64,000 nt of DNA from Macrostomum hystrix (Eukaryota > Platyhelminthes > Macrostomidae), in contig CATNEN010000007.1 of the NCBI GenBank assembly GCA_950097015.1, positions 1,612,001 through 1,676,000 on the forward strand. Reading direction: 5' to 3'. Shown one piece after another: positions 1 to 18,624 of this stretch. The notes under the pieces were generated by a model. That model saw nothing but the letters and a program-made list of their open reading frames with translations, ran no database searches and was not told the origin of the DNA. Within the stretch, counting starts at the first letter, position 1. Every line of letters begins with the position of its first letter. Made by a program: the position numbers and the translations under genes.

Positions 1-36
1 TTTGCAGAAATTTCGAATCCCCAATTCTCCCCCCAG

Positions 37-2482
37 GCTGTGGGACTGCTGGCTGTGATTATCACCGCGGTGTGGATGTCCGCCTATCACGGCGGCTTCA
101 GCTGGTCAGCCGACCGCGTCTTCAACTTCCACCCGCTGTTCATGGTCATCGGAATGGTGTTCCTCTATGCTGACGGTGAGTAGCGAAGCCGAGGAAACTG
201 CCGGCGGAGTAGATAGGGGAGATGGAGACACTGAGAAGTAGATAGGCGATATGGAGACACTGAGAAGTAGATAGGCGATATGGAGACACTGAGAAGTAGA
301 TAGGCGATATGGAGACACTGAGAGGTAGATAGGGGATATATGGAGACACTGAGAGGTAGATAGGGGATATATGGAGACACTGAGAGGTAGATAGGGGATA
401 TATGGAGACACTGAGAGGTAGATAGGGGATATGGAGACACTGAGAGGTAGATAGGGGATATGGAGACACTCTAAAGTAGCTAGAGGAGTTCGAGACACTG
501 AGAAGTAGATTGAGGAGATAGAGACACTGAGAGGTAGATAGTAGAGAGTAGCAGACACTGAGAGGTAGATATGGGATATGGAGACACTGAGAAGTAGATA
601 GTGGAGAGTAGGAGACACTGAGAGGTAGATAGGGAGATGGAGACTCTGAAGGGTATCCATCTCTCCAAGAGGAGATTAGGAGAGAAATTTATATGTGAAT
701 ATCGTTGGAGAGTGATAGCTCTCTAATTAGTCATGGAAAGGTGAGCGGAACCCGAAGCAAGTTGTACAGCCCAGAATCTCTGTAAATTAATTCTGCTCTC
801 GCCTGGCACGAGAGCTGGGCTTCGGTGGCAATTATTCCAGTCTCACAGGTTAGTTAAATTAAGTCTTTAAGATGAAGCCAGGTTGCAAATCGCGTACCGA
901 TTTAATTTCCGCTCTGGAACTCGTCATTACTCAAATTTAGGCTTGTGACTCACAGAGCATATATATTAAGTAGGCACGTGCTTTTCCCAATTTATCTCCT
1001 GCTTATCCTCAGCCAACCAGAATAAACTTTGACTTATCCGCTTTATCCCTAAATTACGCGATTTATCCCGAAATTATCCATGGAAATTTATCCCCAATTT
1101 GTCTTCTGCATTCTATCATTTATCAATTTATCATTAACCTACCCTGTATATCCCCAACCACCCAATCGATCCCCAACCTACTCAATCGATTTCAAACCTA
1201 CCCAATCGATCCCCAACCTACTCAAGTGATCCCCAACCTACCCAAGTGATCCCCAACCTACCCAAGTGATCCTTAACCTACCCAATCGATCCCAACCTAC
1301 CCAATCGATCCCCAACCTACCCAAGTGATCCTTAACCTACCCAATCGATCCCAACCTACCCAATCGATCCCCAACCTACCCAAGTCTCCAACTTCCTATT
1401 TAATTCCCAAGCCACTTATTTAGTTCCCCTACTCCCTGATTGCTCCACGAACATCTCTTATCCCCATCCTGACTCTAATCTCCCGCCGTAGGCATTCTGG
1501 TCTATCGCGTGTTTCGCAGCGTCAAGAAGTTCCGCGTCAAGATCATCCACGCCTCGCTGCACATCCTGGCCCTGATCTTCGCCATCGTGGGCCTGAAGGC
1601 GGTGTTCAACTCGCACAATCTGGCCACCCCGGAGCCGAGGCCCAATCTCTACAGCGTGCACTCTTGGCTAGGCCTGACCTGCGTGATCCTGTTCTGCCTG
1701 CAGTGGGTCGGCGGCCTGGTGCACTTCCTGCTGCCGCAGACGCCACAGAATTATCGCAAGCTCTACCTGCCGCTGCACCAGCACTGGGGCGTCATTCTGT
1801 TCTGCATGACCACCGTCACCGCCATCACCGGAATCACCGAGAAGAACGCCTTCCACAAGTGAGCAGTCTTTGAGATGGCTTGGCTCGGCTTTGCCACTGG
1901 CTGTACATCGAAATGTGTCTCAATCTTGACAGATTGAATCTTTGATAAATGGGAGATTTGATAAATAGGATCTTTGATAGATGGGATATTTGATAAATAG
2001 GATCTTTGATAGATGGGATATTTGATAGATGGGATATTTAATAGATGGGATATGTGATAGATGGGATATTTAATAGATGGGATATTTGATAGATGGGATA
2101 TTTAATAGATGGGATATTTGATTGATGGGATATTTGATAGATGGGATATTTAATAGATGGGAGATTTGATAGATGGGATATTTGATAGATGGGATATGCG
2201 ATTGGTTAAAATTTTGACTGTGGGATCCCAGGTGTTTTATGGCATTGTTGGCATCATTATCCTGTTCCCGGCAATCAAATCCAATCAAATTAACACAGAA
2301 GCGCTTCGAGCCTGCCCGCCTGGGAGAAGCTGAGCAACTCCCTGGCCTTCATCCTGGGCATCTTCTGCATCCTGGTTGTCTACATTGTCCGCCGCGCCGA
2401 GTACAAGCGAGTTGAGCCGCCGCCAGAGCCGGACGAGGAGATGACGCTGCAGCAGCCCACGGACGAGGAGAAGACTGGCTGA
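37..2482 (+). CDS. CYB561: Cytochrome b561 (transmembrane ascorbate-dependent oxidoreductase), 3' part of gene
   Basis: Exons 37-175, 1492-1858 and 2299-2482 join in phase (1, then 2) and give 229 residues ending in TGA. The family passes electrons from cytosolic ascorbate across vesicle or lysosome membranes through two b-type haems. Visible marks are the paired histidines expected of the family: SAYHGG, FNFHPLF, KIIHASLHI, YSVHSWLGL and LPLHQHWG, plus the ITEKNAF stretch before the last helix and a charged tail rich in E and P. Five membrane helices are visible. The family is usually about 250 residues, so only about 20 N-terminal residues lie left of the window. Both introns are filled with tandem arrays, and another array lies in the 3' UTR before AATAAA at 3053. 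The alternative acceptor near 2232 would shift the frame, so 2299 was chosen. Family assignment is firm; the exact paralogue is not. Confidence 0.9.
212..650. repeat. 29-base minisatellite in cytochrome b561 intron
   Basis: About 15 copies of a purine-rich unit beginning gagacactgagaagtagata; it starts about 36 bases after the splice donor at 176. Unit variants carry an extra gatata and later copies are more degenerate. Confidence 0.95.
651..1154. other. Intron DNA without recognised feature
   Basis: AT-rich unique sequence between the two arrays of the same intron. I see no exon-like reading frame, RNA gene or mobile element. Confidence 0.6.
1155..1388. repeat. 20-base minisatellite, second array of the same intron
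   Basis: Roughly 11 copies of cccaatcgatccccaaccta with variants in which atcgat is replaced by agtgat. It is unrelated in sequence to the 29-base array at the other end of this intron. Confidence 0.92.
1940..2205. repeat. 16-17-base minisatellite in the last cytochrome b561 intron
   Basis: About 16 copies of gatagatgggatattt with single-base changes. It occupies most of the 440-base intron 1859-2298. Confidence 0.93.
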
Positions 2483-2504
2483 GTGCGACTGCAAGAAGTA
2501 GATG

Positions 2505-3040
2505 GCAAGTGAGAGAAGTAGAGTGCGAGGGAGAGAAGTAGAGTGCGAGGGAGAGTCGTAGAGTGCGAGTGAGAGAAGTAGAGTGCGAGTGAGAGAAGTA
2601 GAGTGGGAGTGAGAGAAGTAGAGTGGGAGGGAGAGAAGTAGAGTGGGAGGGAGAGAAGTAGAGTGCGAGTGAGAGAAGTAGAGTGGGAGTGAGAGAAGTA
2701 GATTGGGAGTGTGAGAAGTAGGGTGCGAGTGAGAGAAGTAGAGTGCGAGTGAGAGAAGTAGAGTGGGAGTGAGAAAAGTAGATTGGGAGTGTGAGAAGTA
2801 GGGTGCGAGTGAGAGAAGTAGAGTGGGAGGGAGAGAAGTAGAGTGGGAGGGAGAGAAGTAGAGTGAGAGTGAGAGAAGTAGAGTGCGAGTGAGAGAAGTA
2901 GAGTGGGAGGCAGAGAAGTAGAGTGCGAGTGAGAGAAGTAGAGTGGGAGGGAGAGAAGTAGAGTGGGAGGCAGAGAAGTAGAGTGGGAGGCAGAGAAGTA
3001 GAGTGGGAGGCAGAGAAGTAGAGTGGGAGTGAGAGAGGAG
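2505..3040. repeat. 20-base minisatellite in the 3' UTR of cytochrome b561
   Basis: About 26 copies of gagtgggagggagagaagta in exact 20-base register, starting some 25 bases after the stop codon and ending just before AATAAA at 3053. The long reverse-strand open frames over it are products of the repeat. Confidence 0.95.
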
Positions 3041-3052
3041 TAGTGCGAGAGT

Positions 3053-3058
3053 AATAAA
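3053..3058 (+). terminator. Polyadenylation signal candidate for cytochrome b561
   Basis: AATAAA directly after the 3' UTR array and 571 bases after the stop codon. It is the first perfect hexamer downstream of the stop. Confidence 0.5.
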
Positions 3059-4374
3059 CAGCAACTAGGGCTAGAAGTGCACAGGGTGGAGTAGAAAACG
3101 AGACGACTTGGGTTTGACCTGCTGTCACCACTAAGGTAGTAGTGTCAAGGAGTGATTGAAAAGCCTTCAGGTAATTAAAAAAGTATAGTTTAGAATCGAA
3201 AATTAAATTTGAACACTGAGATTTCATCCCAAGGCGGTTGGAGGTTTGGCCTTTAGACAAAGATAAAATTGGGTTTTTAATTGTTCTTATTTTCCTTCGC
3301 TTTAGTTAATATTTTAAATGTCAAAATGCTTACCATACTACTTAAACACATTTTAGTCCAGTTGTTGTGAACATTTTGAAATTGCGTTTTATCATTGCGA
3401 AATTCATCGATTTTCTGTTACAAAACCGTACCGGAAAACCTTTAAAATTAGAAAACAAACAAACAAACAAACAAACAAACAAACAAACAAACAAACAAAC
3501 AAACAAACGAAACAAACAGGAACAAAGTACAGCAGATCATTTATCAGCATTTTCCTCTGGTCAGCTTTGTTTCTAGTTGATATTGTAGGGCATTTTTTAT
3601 TTTTGTCACACTCTGGATACTTTGTTTTACAAACCCATATAGACTGTCTTTTGGCGTTGTGTGGCTTTCTGTTCAACTTCACCTGTTTAACTGTTTACCT
3701 GTTTAACTGTTTATCTGTTATCGGTCTTCCCTTCTCTTCCCTTTCCTCTCGTGCGTTCTCTCTCTGACCCAGTTACTATATTTCCTGTCAGCTCTGTTAG
3801 ATTAGCAGCACTGACCGGATTGTCAGATTAACTAAATATCCAGCCTTTTGTCTTCATTTATTTAACCACACGCATTTCGTGTTTCCTGTCAGCTTTGTCA
3901 AACTACCAAATCGATTTTTTTGAGTTGTATTATTATTATTATCTTTCGTTAATTTATTGTTGTAACTTAAAGTTCGAAATCATATAGTAATCAATTATTA
4001 ACGTTTTCTTGTCTATTTTCTTAGATTTTCCGTATTGTGCATTCCCGGACCTTATTATAAATAAGAACTACAATAAATGATTAATAGTGTCCACTTTTGT
4101 CTTGTCTTTTTTCGCTTGTCTGTCAATGTGGTGTGACTTAAACTGCACTTATCTAATCTTTAATCATTCTGTGTATTGTACCGTGTTTTGTCCCTGATTC
4201 CGCGACTATAATTAAATATACAATCGATATTGAGTCGACAATATTGCAGATTGACTGTCTTAGAAATATGTTCGTCCGATGTTTACCCTCTAGCATTAAA
4301 AATTTTCGTCTCTTAGTTGTCTAATTTTTTTATCCGTTTTAAGGGACATTGCGATGATCGTTTGGCTGCACATA
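3059..4374. other. AT-rich intergenic DNA
   Basis: No exon-like segment found. It contains the AAAC microsatellite listed separately and several pyrimidine-rich stretches near 3560-3900. Confidence 0.6.
3454..3507. repeat. (AAAC)n microsatellite
   Basis: About 13 uninterrupted copies of AAAC on the plus strand. Confidence 0.97.
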
Positions 4375-4815
4375 TGTTAGACAGGATGGTGTCACATGTT
4401 AGACAGGATGGTGTCACATGCTAGACAGGATGGTGTCACATGTTAGACAGGATGGTGTCACATGTTAGACAGGATGGTGTCACATGTTAGACAGGATGGT
4501 GTCACATGTTAGACAGGATGGTGTCTCATGTTAGACAGGATGGTGTCACATGTTAGACAGGATGGTGTCACATGTTAGACAGGATGGTGTCTCATGTTAG
4601 ACATGATGGTGTCACATGTTAGACAGGATGGTGTCACATGTTAGGCAGGATGGTGTCACATGTTAGACAGGATGGTGTCACATGTTAGGCAGGATGGTGT
4701 GATATGTTAGACAGGATGGTGTCACATGTTAGACAGGATGGTGTCACATGTTAGGCAGGATGGTGTCACATGTTAGGCAGGATGGTATCACATGTTAGAC
4801 AGGATGGTGTCACAT
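4375..4815. repeat. 22-base minisatellite (TGTTAGACA family)
   Basis: About 20 copies of a 22-base unit beginning acatgttagacaggatggtg. Point variants include ttaggcag for ttagacag. The core TGTTAGACA recurs in arrays at 41733, 44078 and 50015. Confidence 0.95.
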
Positions 4816-4930
4816 ATTATGATGTCTAAAAGATGTCGTTGAAGGCGATTGCAAAGACAGTGATTGAGATGTCAATAAAAGCGAATTGGTACAAAAGGGT
4901 AAAGTAGCTAAAAGTTCTGACCACATTTAG

Positions 4931-5080
4931 GGCTGCCAGCAGCCGCTCCAGACAGTGCTGTTCCTGCAGCAGCAGTCCGTGGCCATCAAGTCAGCGACTT
5001 CGGCAGCTGCGTCTGCTACCACAGCCGCCATCGCCGCCAGCACCTCGCCGCCTTTATTTAGTCCCAATACATATTTTTGA
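4931..5080 (+). CDS. Orphan terminal exon candidate (Gln/Ala/Ser/Thr-rich)
   Basis: A GC-rich island in AT-rich DNA. After an acceptor-like ttag at 4927-4930 an open frame of 49 codons ends in TGA at 5078. It reads GCQQPLQTVLFLQQQ followed by an Ala/Thr/Ser-rich stretch. The array at 4375-4815 lies just upstream, as in the introns of proven genes here. No upstream partner exon was found, and low-complexity composition makes chance possible. No function can be assigned. Confidence 0.25.
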   Translation, partial: GCQQPLQTVLFLQQQSVAIKSATSAAASATTAAIAASTSPPLFSPNTYF

Positions 5081-6420
5081 CAAAAAGATTTGCTTTATCT
5101 TTTACGTTTCTATCTACTGAGAGTAGCCATTTAATAACTAAAACTACTGTTCAGACTCTTCCATACAAGAGTCGGAATGCATACATCTGGCCAGGTGGCC
5201 CTAAAAGGGCCGTTTTACTAAATACAATTCAAATGTAAAAAGTAACAGTAATGGTTGTAAATACGCGCAAATGCAAATGCACTGCAAAACAGGTTTATAT
5301 TGCAATTTAGGCTTCAAAAACTTACGTGTTTGGTTTAGTTTGTCCAGTCTTTCCCGTTCAGCAACTCTAGAATCTGACTAGCTGCAGATCTGTCAGCCAA
5401 ATTAATGTCTGCAAACTGCACTATTTAAATTACGTCAGTGTTTCACATGTCAGTTCATGAAAACAATACGATTGTATCTGTCTTTTGCGGTAGTTACGCT
5501 CAAGGACAAGGAGAACTGAAGCCCTGTAAACCTCTTTGTAAAATACGCCTGCCTGGTGGCACTAAAAAGGGCCGTTTTAACTTAAATATGGTCTTGACAC
5601 AAATATTTTATGCACAAAGCTATATATGCAATAACTCGTTTATTTTAAATACCTTTTAACAAGCGTTGCTTGCTTAAAGTGTTGCTTTAGACAACGGAAT
5701 GTCCTAAATGTAACTTTTTGTTAAAAAAATTGCCATGAAATAAAGGCTGTCAAATGTCAATTTTAACAAACACCAAATCTGCTAGTACTGTTGCTGAGTA
5801 AGTGAAAAGCTTTTCTATCGTATTTTCGTTAAATATGTAACGTTTAGCTCGTTCTTATTTTCCTAGCTTAAACGCACCAAGCGTTTGAACCTTTTACAAT
5901 GGTATTTAATTGTCTAAGATACCAGTTCTGCATTTAATCACATTGAAATCATTTCTTTTTCTATTTTTTAGATCGTTAGTATTCTTTCCAACAATGCATG
6001 AACATATAATATAAAACACTTTTTGTAAGCTTTCAGAGCCAGAAGGTTATGCAAACCTTGTATTAAAAAGTTGACTAAACTTCAGTCTCCAAATTTGTCA
6101 CCAGCGCGCGTCAAGATAAGCATGTGCAAAACTAATAAACCAAAACAACAGAGGCTTAATACTTTATCTGTATGTATTGTACTTTTATTTTTAAAGCATT
6201 TTCTTATTTCATGCGAAATGTCCCATGTGAAATGGTTCATATTTGTTATACCCTTTTATAGTTATATTTCTTAGAACAGACGTAAATTAATTGAGACAAA
6301 GCAAATTCGAAGTGAAATAATTACTGAAGTAAACAAATAACACGCTTTAAAATCAAGAATTTATTTATATGCAAAAGACCACCCAAGACCAATAACTCTG
6401 CAAGTTGATTATCGTAGATC
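5081..6420. other. AT-rich intergenic DNA with a repeated 30-base motif
   Basis: No gene recognised. Two similar segments near 5187-5220 and 5549-5580 share a CTGG(C/T)...GGCCGTTTTA core and may be remnants of one dispersed repeat. Open frames here are short and lack exon composition. Confidence 0.5.
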
Positions 6421-7700
6421 CTTTAGGGCGCTTCACGTGTACACAGCCTTCGATTTAATTGACTAATCAATCACTTTTGATTGATTTACTATGAAAACAA
6501 TAATAAATAACTATGCAGCTCAATCACTGATCACCGATTTGAGCGCATTGTATTATCGGGCAGTGCACGCGTGGAGGTCCCTGGCGTCTACACGAACCGT
6601 TTTTACCATAGACTATCAGGGGAATCGAGAAGTTAGCCGTACAATCCGACTCTCGGCGGGTGCTTTCAGTTGGCCACGATTTCAGATTTACAGCCATCGT
6701 GGACATTTGAAGCGCCTGAGAGAGCTGGACTTTCTGCACTCATGTGGCTCTTACCTGTCTGCTAGGAGAAGAAGACGAGCTATAGCGAGCGAAAGGAACA
6801 CTCGGGCAACGCGGAGCTTGACAGGACCCACACAGGTCTCCAGAGCCTCGCATATAATGCTTAAAATTCGTGGGGTGGTGGTCAGGCTTGGGGTGGGCTC
6901 CCGGCCGAGCGGGGTCCCAAACTGCTCGCGGCCCTGTCCCATTGGACACCGTCCCGGTTCGAGGCTTCACTGGCAATTTATTTTCTTCTCTAACCCTTCT
7001 GTTTTGGACTGTTGCATAATCGGTGTGGAAGAACTTCGATTTTTCACTGAGGGGCCCAGAAAGAGAGAAAGAGATGGATGGGTTGGGTGGCCCAGACAGT
7101 CTGACCTTGGGGGTAGAGCTGTTGCGTAATACCCAAAGTCTATTACTCGTATAGCAAAGCTGACTAATACCCAAGCCATGCCAATAATGTGGGCATTGCC
7201 TACACACCTAGAATGCTGACTAAAATGTCGTCCCCCTCACAATGGCCGTCCACAATCGAGCTCTTGCCTGAGTCACGAGGTGGCCGCGTGATTCGCGCCA
7301 TCTTCGTCACATGACTGCACGGGCACCCATTTCCAATGAGCAGAGAGCCTTCGTCACAACGGGGTCCCGCCACTCACGTCACAGACTGAAGACAGCCTTT
7401 GTTTAGCTAGGGGGTCCCTTCTAAAGGGGGGGCTTTGCTTGCCAAGCAGAATTGAAAGAAGATGGAACATACTCATACAAATAGATGAATCATTCGTTTC
7501 TGACACAATGTAGACGGCGTGCATTCTGAAGGAATTTCAAAGTCCAATTTTATTGCGTTCAAAACAAATTAGCATATAATATGCACTAGATATTTAATAA
7601 GATGTTAAAGAACTTTGAAGCCAAACAGGTTGTATGCATAATACGAGCGTAAGGTGAAGGCTAAGATGGGATATGGGATATTATTTGAGGAGGAAAGGAG
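6421..7700. other. GC-richer segment of unknown nature
   Basis: Base composition rises at about 6540-7440. Overlapping frames exist on both strands (6491-7129 plus, 6740-7207 minus), but neither resembles a known family and they contain no splice-like borders. A short B-box-like ggttcgaggc at about 6956 hints at an old tRNA-derived repeat. I cannot classify it. Confidence 0.4.
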
Positions 7701-7754
7701 GCGAAATAGGATATTAGTTAAAAAGGAAAAATATGATAAAAGGACGAATTAATG

Positions 7755-9215
7755 CAAAGAGGACAGAAGGGTGAATGCGAAGTGGACAGAAGGGTGAATT
7801 GGAAGAGGACAGAAGTGTGAATGGGAAGAGGACAGAAGTGTGAATGGGAAGAGGACAGAAGTGTGAATGGGAAGAGGACAGAAGTGTGAATTGGAAGAGG
7901 ACAGAAGGGTGAATTGGAAGAGGACAGAAGGGTGAATGGGAAGAGGACAGAAGTGTGAATGCGTAGAAGACAGAAGGGTGAATTGGAAGAGGACAGAAGG
8001 GTGAATGCGAAGAGGACAGAAGGGTGAATGCGAAGAGGACAGAAGTGTGAATGCGAAGAGGACAGAAGGGTGAATGCGAAGAGGACAGAAGGGTGAATGG
8101 GAAGAGGACAGAAGTGTGAATGCGAAGATGACAGAAGGGTGAATGCGTAGAAGACAGAAGGGTGAATGCGAAGAGGACAGAAGGGTGAATGCGTAGAGGA
8201 CAGAAGTGTGAATGCGAAGATGACAGAAGGGTGAATGCGTAGAAGACAGAAGGGTGAATGCGAAGAGGACAGAAGGGTGAATGCGTAGAGGACAGAAGTG
8301 TGAATGCGAAGATGACAGAAGGGTGAATGCGTAGAAGACAGAAGGGTGAATGCGAAGAGGACAGAAGGATGAATGCGAAGAGGACAGAAGGGTGAATGGG
8401 AAGAGGACAGAAGTGTGAATGGGAAGAGGACAGAAGTGTGAATGGGAAGAGGATAGAAGTGTGAATGGGAAGAGGACAGAAGTGTGAATGGGAAGAGGAC
8501 AGAAGTGTGAATGGGAAGAGGACAGAAGGGTGAATGGGAAGAGGACAGAAGTGTGAATGGGAAGAGGACAGAAGTGTGAATGGGAAGAGGATAGAAGTGT
8601 GAATGGGAAGAGGACAGAAGTGTGAATGGGAAGAGGACAGAAGTGTGAATGGGAAGAGGATAGAAGTGTGAATGGGAAGAGGACAGAAGTGTGAATGGGA
8701 AGAGGACAGAAGTGTGAATGGGAAGAGGACAGAAGTGTGAATTGGAAGAGGACAGAAGGGTGAATTGGAAGAGGACAGAAGGGTGAATGGGAAGAGGACA
8801 GAAGTGTGAATGCGTAGAAGACAGAAGGGTGAATTGGAAGAGGACAGAAGGGTGAATGCGAAGAGGACAGAAGTGTGAATGCGAAGAGGACAGAAGTGTG
8901 AATGCGAAGAGGACAGAAGGGTGAATGCGAAGAGGACAGAAGGGTGAATGGGAAGAGGACAGAAGGGTGAATGCGAAGAGGACAGAAGGGTGAATGGGAA
9001 GAGGACAGAAGGGTGAATGGGAAGAGGACAGAAGTGTGAATGCGAAGATGACAGAAGGGTGAATGCGTAGAGGACAGAAGGGTGAATGCGAAGAGGACAG
9101 AAGTGTGAATGCGAAGAGGACAGAAGGGTGAATGCGAAGAGGACAGAAGGATGAATGCGAAGAGGACAGAAGGGTGAATGGGAAGAGGACAGAAGGGTGA
9201 ATGGTAAGAAAGGAA
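7755..9215. repeat. 23-base minisatellite, 1.5 kb
   Basis: About 63 copies of a purine-rich unit beginning gtgaatgggaagaggacaga. Variants alternate gggaag/gcgaag/gcgtag/ttggaag and aggg/agtg. Reverse-strand frames of over 500 codons are repeat artefacts. Confidence 0.96.
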
Positions 9216-9224
9216 AGAAGTGTT

Positions 9225-9880
9225 GGGGTGAGGGGCAGAGCTGTTTAACGCGATTGTCAATCTCTCGCACCAAGGTCCCTGAGCTCGATTCAGCGACGAG
9301 GCCAGTTGAATTTGAGGCGCAGCTGCGGTGAGAAGGCTTGGGGGCTTGTCGTGCAATTTACGTGCAAGTGGCCGCTAGAGAAAGTCACTGACGATGAGAA
9401 AGTCAGGGCAGATGTACACACCTGTGTGAGCGTATGCAAGCGTACAGTATCTGTGAGCGTGTGTGCTCAGGTTGTAGCCAGTGGTTAAGGCGTCGGACTC
9501 ACGACTTGAAGGTCGGGGGTTCGATTCCCGACTCCACTGGAACAATTTTGCCCTTTAGCAAGACACTCTGCATTGCTTCAGTTCACCCAGCTGTTAAATG
9601 GGTACCAGCATTAGCTGGGATAATTGAAGGTGGGTGTGGCGTCCCCCCAGTCAATGGACTGAACAGCTGTACGCAGCCTTCAGATGCGCCGCGCATTAGC
9701 TGCGGCTGTGCTGTCGGCTGCACATCTGACCCAATTGGGGCAGGTGTAATCAATTATTATAATAGAATTAGTGCTCAGGAGTCAGCGAAATGGGCACAAC
9801 TGCCTCCTCGCTGGCTGCGGGTCAAGTGTCACCAAATGTGCCATTTCCCGCAGCCCTCCTGCAGTTATTATTATTAATAG
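9225..9880 (+). mobile_element. SINE family A, split by a nested SINE B
   Basis: A tRNA-derived SINE: head with GGGGCAGAGC and GAGCTCGATTC (A-box and B-box like), body with GAAAGTCAGGGCAGATG, a 3' portion with CTCGCTGGCTGCGGGTCA and a TTATTATTA tail. Bases 9225-9471 and 9780-9880 are the two halves; the interruption at 9472-9770 is another SINE. Other copies are at 28081-28334 and 34029-34401, both on the minus strand. Confidence 0.85.
9472..9770 (+). mobile_element. SINE family B, full-length, inserted into SINE A
   Basis: 299 bases. The tRNA-like head has TAGCCAGTGGTTAAGGCG (A box) and GGTTCGATTCC (B box). The body contains GCAAGACACTC and TTCAGTTCACCCAGCTG, and the end is AT-rich. It is flanked by identical nine-base copies of GTGCTCAGG at 9463-9471 and 9771-9779, the target-site duplication. 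SINE A reads on without loss after it. Confidence 0.88.
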
Positions 9881-10340
9881 TAATATTTTTTATATAACGA
9901 AGAAAAGAGTGTCAATGTGAACAGGACTGGAGTTCAATAGTCGATTAAATTAAGACAATACGTGGGGAGGTGCACGCAGAGTGTAACTAACGTTCTACTG
10001 ACTCGTGATTGACCAGGAGCAATGAAATATTGAGTGCAAAATAAATTTTCATTTTGGCTTCAATATGATATTTATTAGCCTGTAATTTGATAGCTTAAAT
10101 GTATCACCTACACGAAACGAAAAAAGTTAAGAAAAAAGATTGAAATTAATACAAATTCACCGCTTTACACACAATATATGACATCTCATGGTTAGCTACT
10201 ATAAGTAGTAGATATCCTGCGCGTAGCGATACTTTAGTAAAATGAATTATTTTGTACATGTTATTTGTTTCTGGGATTTATTAAATTGCCACGAACGATA
10301 AAGTGCGATCGTGGTTTTAACTAATATCATTCAACTAATG
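9881..10340. other. AT-rich intergenic DNA
   Basis: No gene, repeat or RNA recognised. Confidence 0.6.
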
Positions 10341-10344
10341 TATA

Positions 10345-10905
10345 ATAGAGATGAGACAGGGGAGAGATGAGACGGGAGAGATGAGACAGGGTGAGATGAG
10401 ATGGAAGAGATGAGACAGGGGAGAGATGAGATAAGGGAAAGATGAGACGGGAGATATGAGACGGGAGAGATGAGAAAGGGGAGAGATGAGATGGAAGAGA
10501 TGAGACAGGAGAGATGAGACAAGGGAGAGATGAGACGGGAGAGATGAGAAAGGGGAGAGATGTGACGGGAGAGATAAGAGATAAGACGAGGGGGATGAGA
10601 CAGAAGAGATCAAACAGGGGAGAGATGAGATGGAAGGGATGAGACAGGGGAGAGATGAGATGGAAGAGATGAGACAGGGGAGAGATGAGACAGGGAGAGT
10701 TGGGACAGGGGAGAGATGAGACAGGGAGAGTTGGGACAGGGGAGAGATGAGACAGGGAGAGTTGGGACAGGGGAGAGATGAGACAGGGAGAGTTGGACAG
10801 GGGAGAGATGAGACAGGGAGAGTTGGGACAGGGGAGAGATGAGACAGGGAGAGTTGGGACAGGGGAGAGATGAGACAGGGAGAGATGAGGCCGGAAAGAT
10901 AAGAC
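10345..10905. repeat. Purine-rich minisatellite, 18- and 31-base units
   Basis: The left half is built of irregular gagatgagacaggggaga units; the right half is a composite of about 31 bases alternating gagatgagacaggga and gttgggacagggga. Only purines plus scattered T and C. Confidence 0.93.
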
Positions 10906-11500
10906 AGGGGAAGATAAAACATGGTAAGAGTTGAAACAGAGAAGAGAGAAAGACACAATTGTGTTATGATATTTAGATAATATCTGATGTATTTCTATAT
11001 TTAGAAAGGCACCAAAGACACCATTAATTCTCCATTGTGTTATTACGATGAACCAGTAGTCAGCCAAAATCATATTTTGTGTTGGGAAAGCTTCATATAT
11101 GCTACGAGAGATAAGACGAGCATGCACTCACAATGTGATTGTGCTATTTTATTGCCAATGTGAAATAAATTCATACATTTATATCAGTTCACAAGTGAGT
11201 ACGCATTTAAAGCGAATAAAAGATAGTTTTGATTTTCGGCAAACTATTATTGTTCCATTTGAAATTCAATGCTAAAGCTAGTTTATTTAAATTTTTACAA
11301 GTCCAATCGACTATTTTTTTGTTTTTCTTTGCGTGAAAAATAATGCGCGCGACTTTGACTTTGTACTCAGATGGCCATCAAGCCCAATTCCTTCGAAGTC
11401 TTAATTGTGATTAATTAATAATTAGTGATTTTAGTTTCTATTCTTTGTTCTTAAAGCAGCATTACACGCTTACGGATTTTTTTGCTTTTGCCTGTTTAAA
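10906..11500. other. 5' flank of the zinc-finger gene
   Basis: AT-rich DNA. No TATA motif in good position was seen upstream of the ATG at 11501. Confidence 0.5.

Positions 11501-18624
<7,124 letters not shown>

Noticed and set aside
2219-2298. Alternative cytochrome b561 exon from the acceptor near 2231
   Set aside because: It would put the final helix out of frame; joining 1858 to 2299 gives the family's expected sequence.
4375-4815. CRISPR-like array of direct repeats
   Set aside because: Units are contiguous with no unique spacers, and the DNA is clearly that of an animal.
6491-7129. 212-codon frame, plus strand
   Set aside because: No family resemblance, a competing minus-strand frame over the same bases, and no start or splice context. 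Kept only as an unclassified segment.
7714-9356. Two minus-strand frames of over 500 codons
   Set aside because: They are translations of the 23-base array; composition is purely that of the unit.
9306-9877. Open frames of 60 and 147 codons near 9.3-9.9 kb
   Set aside because: They lie wholly in the two nested SINEs, which do not code for protein.
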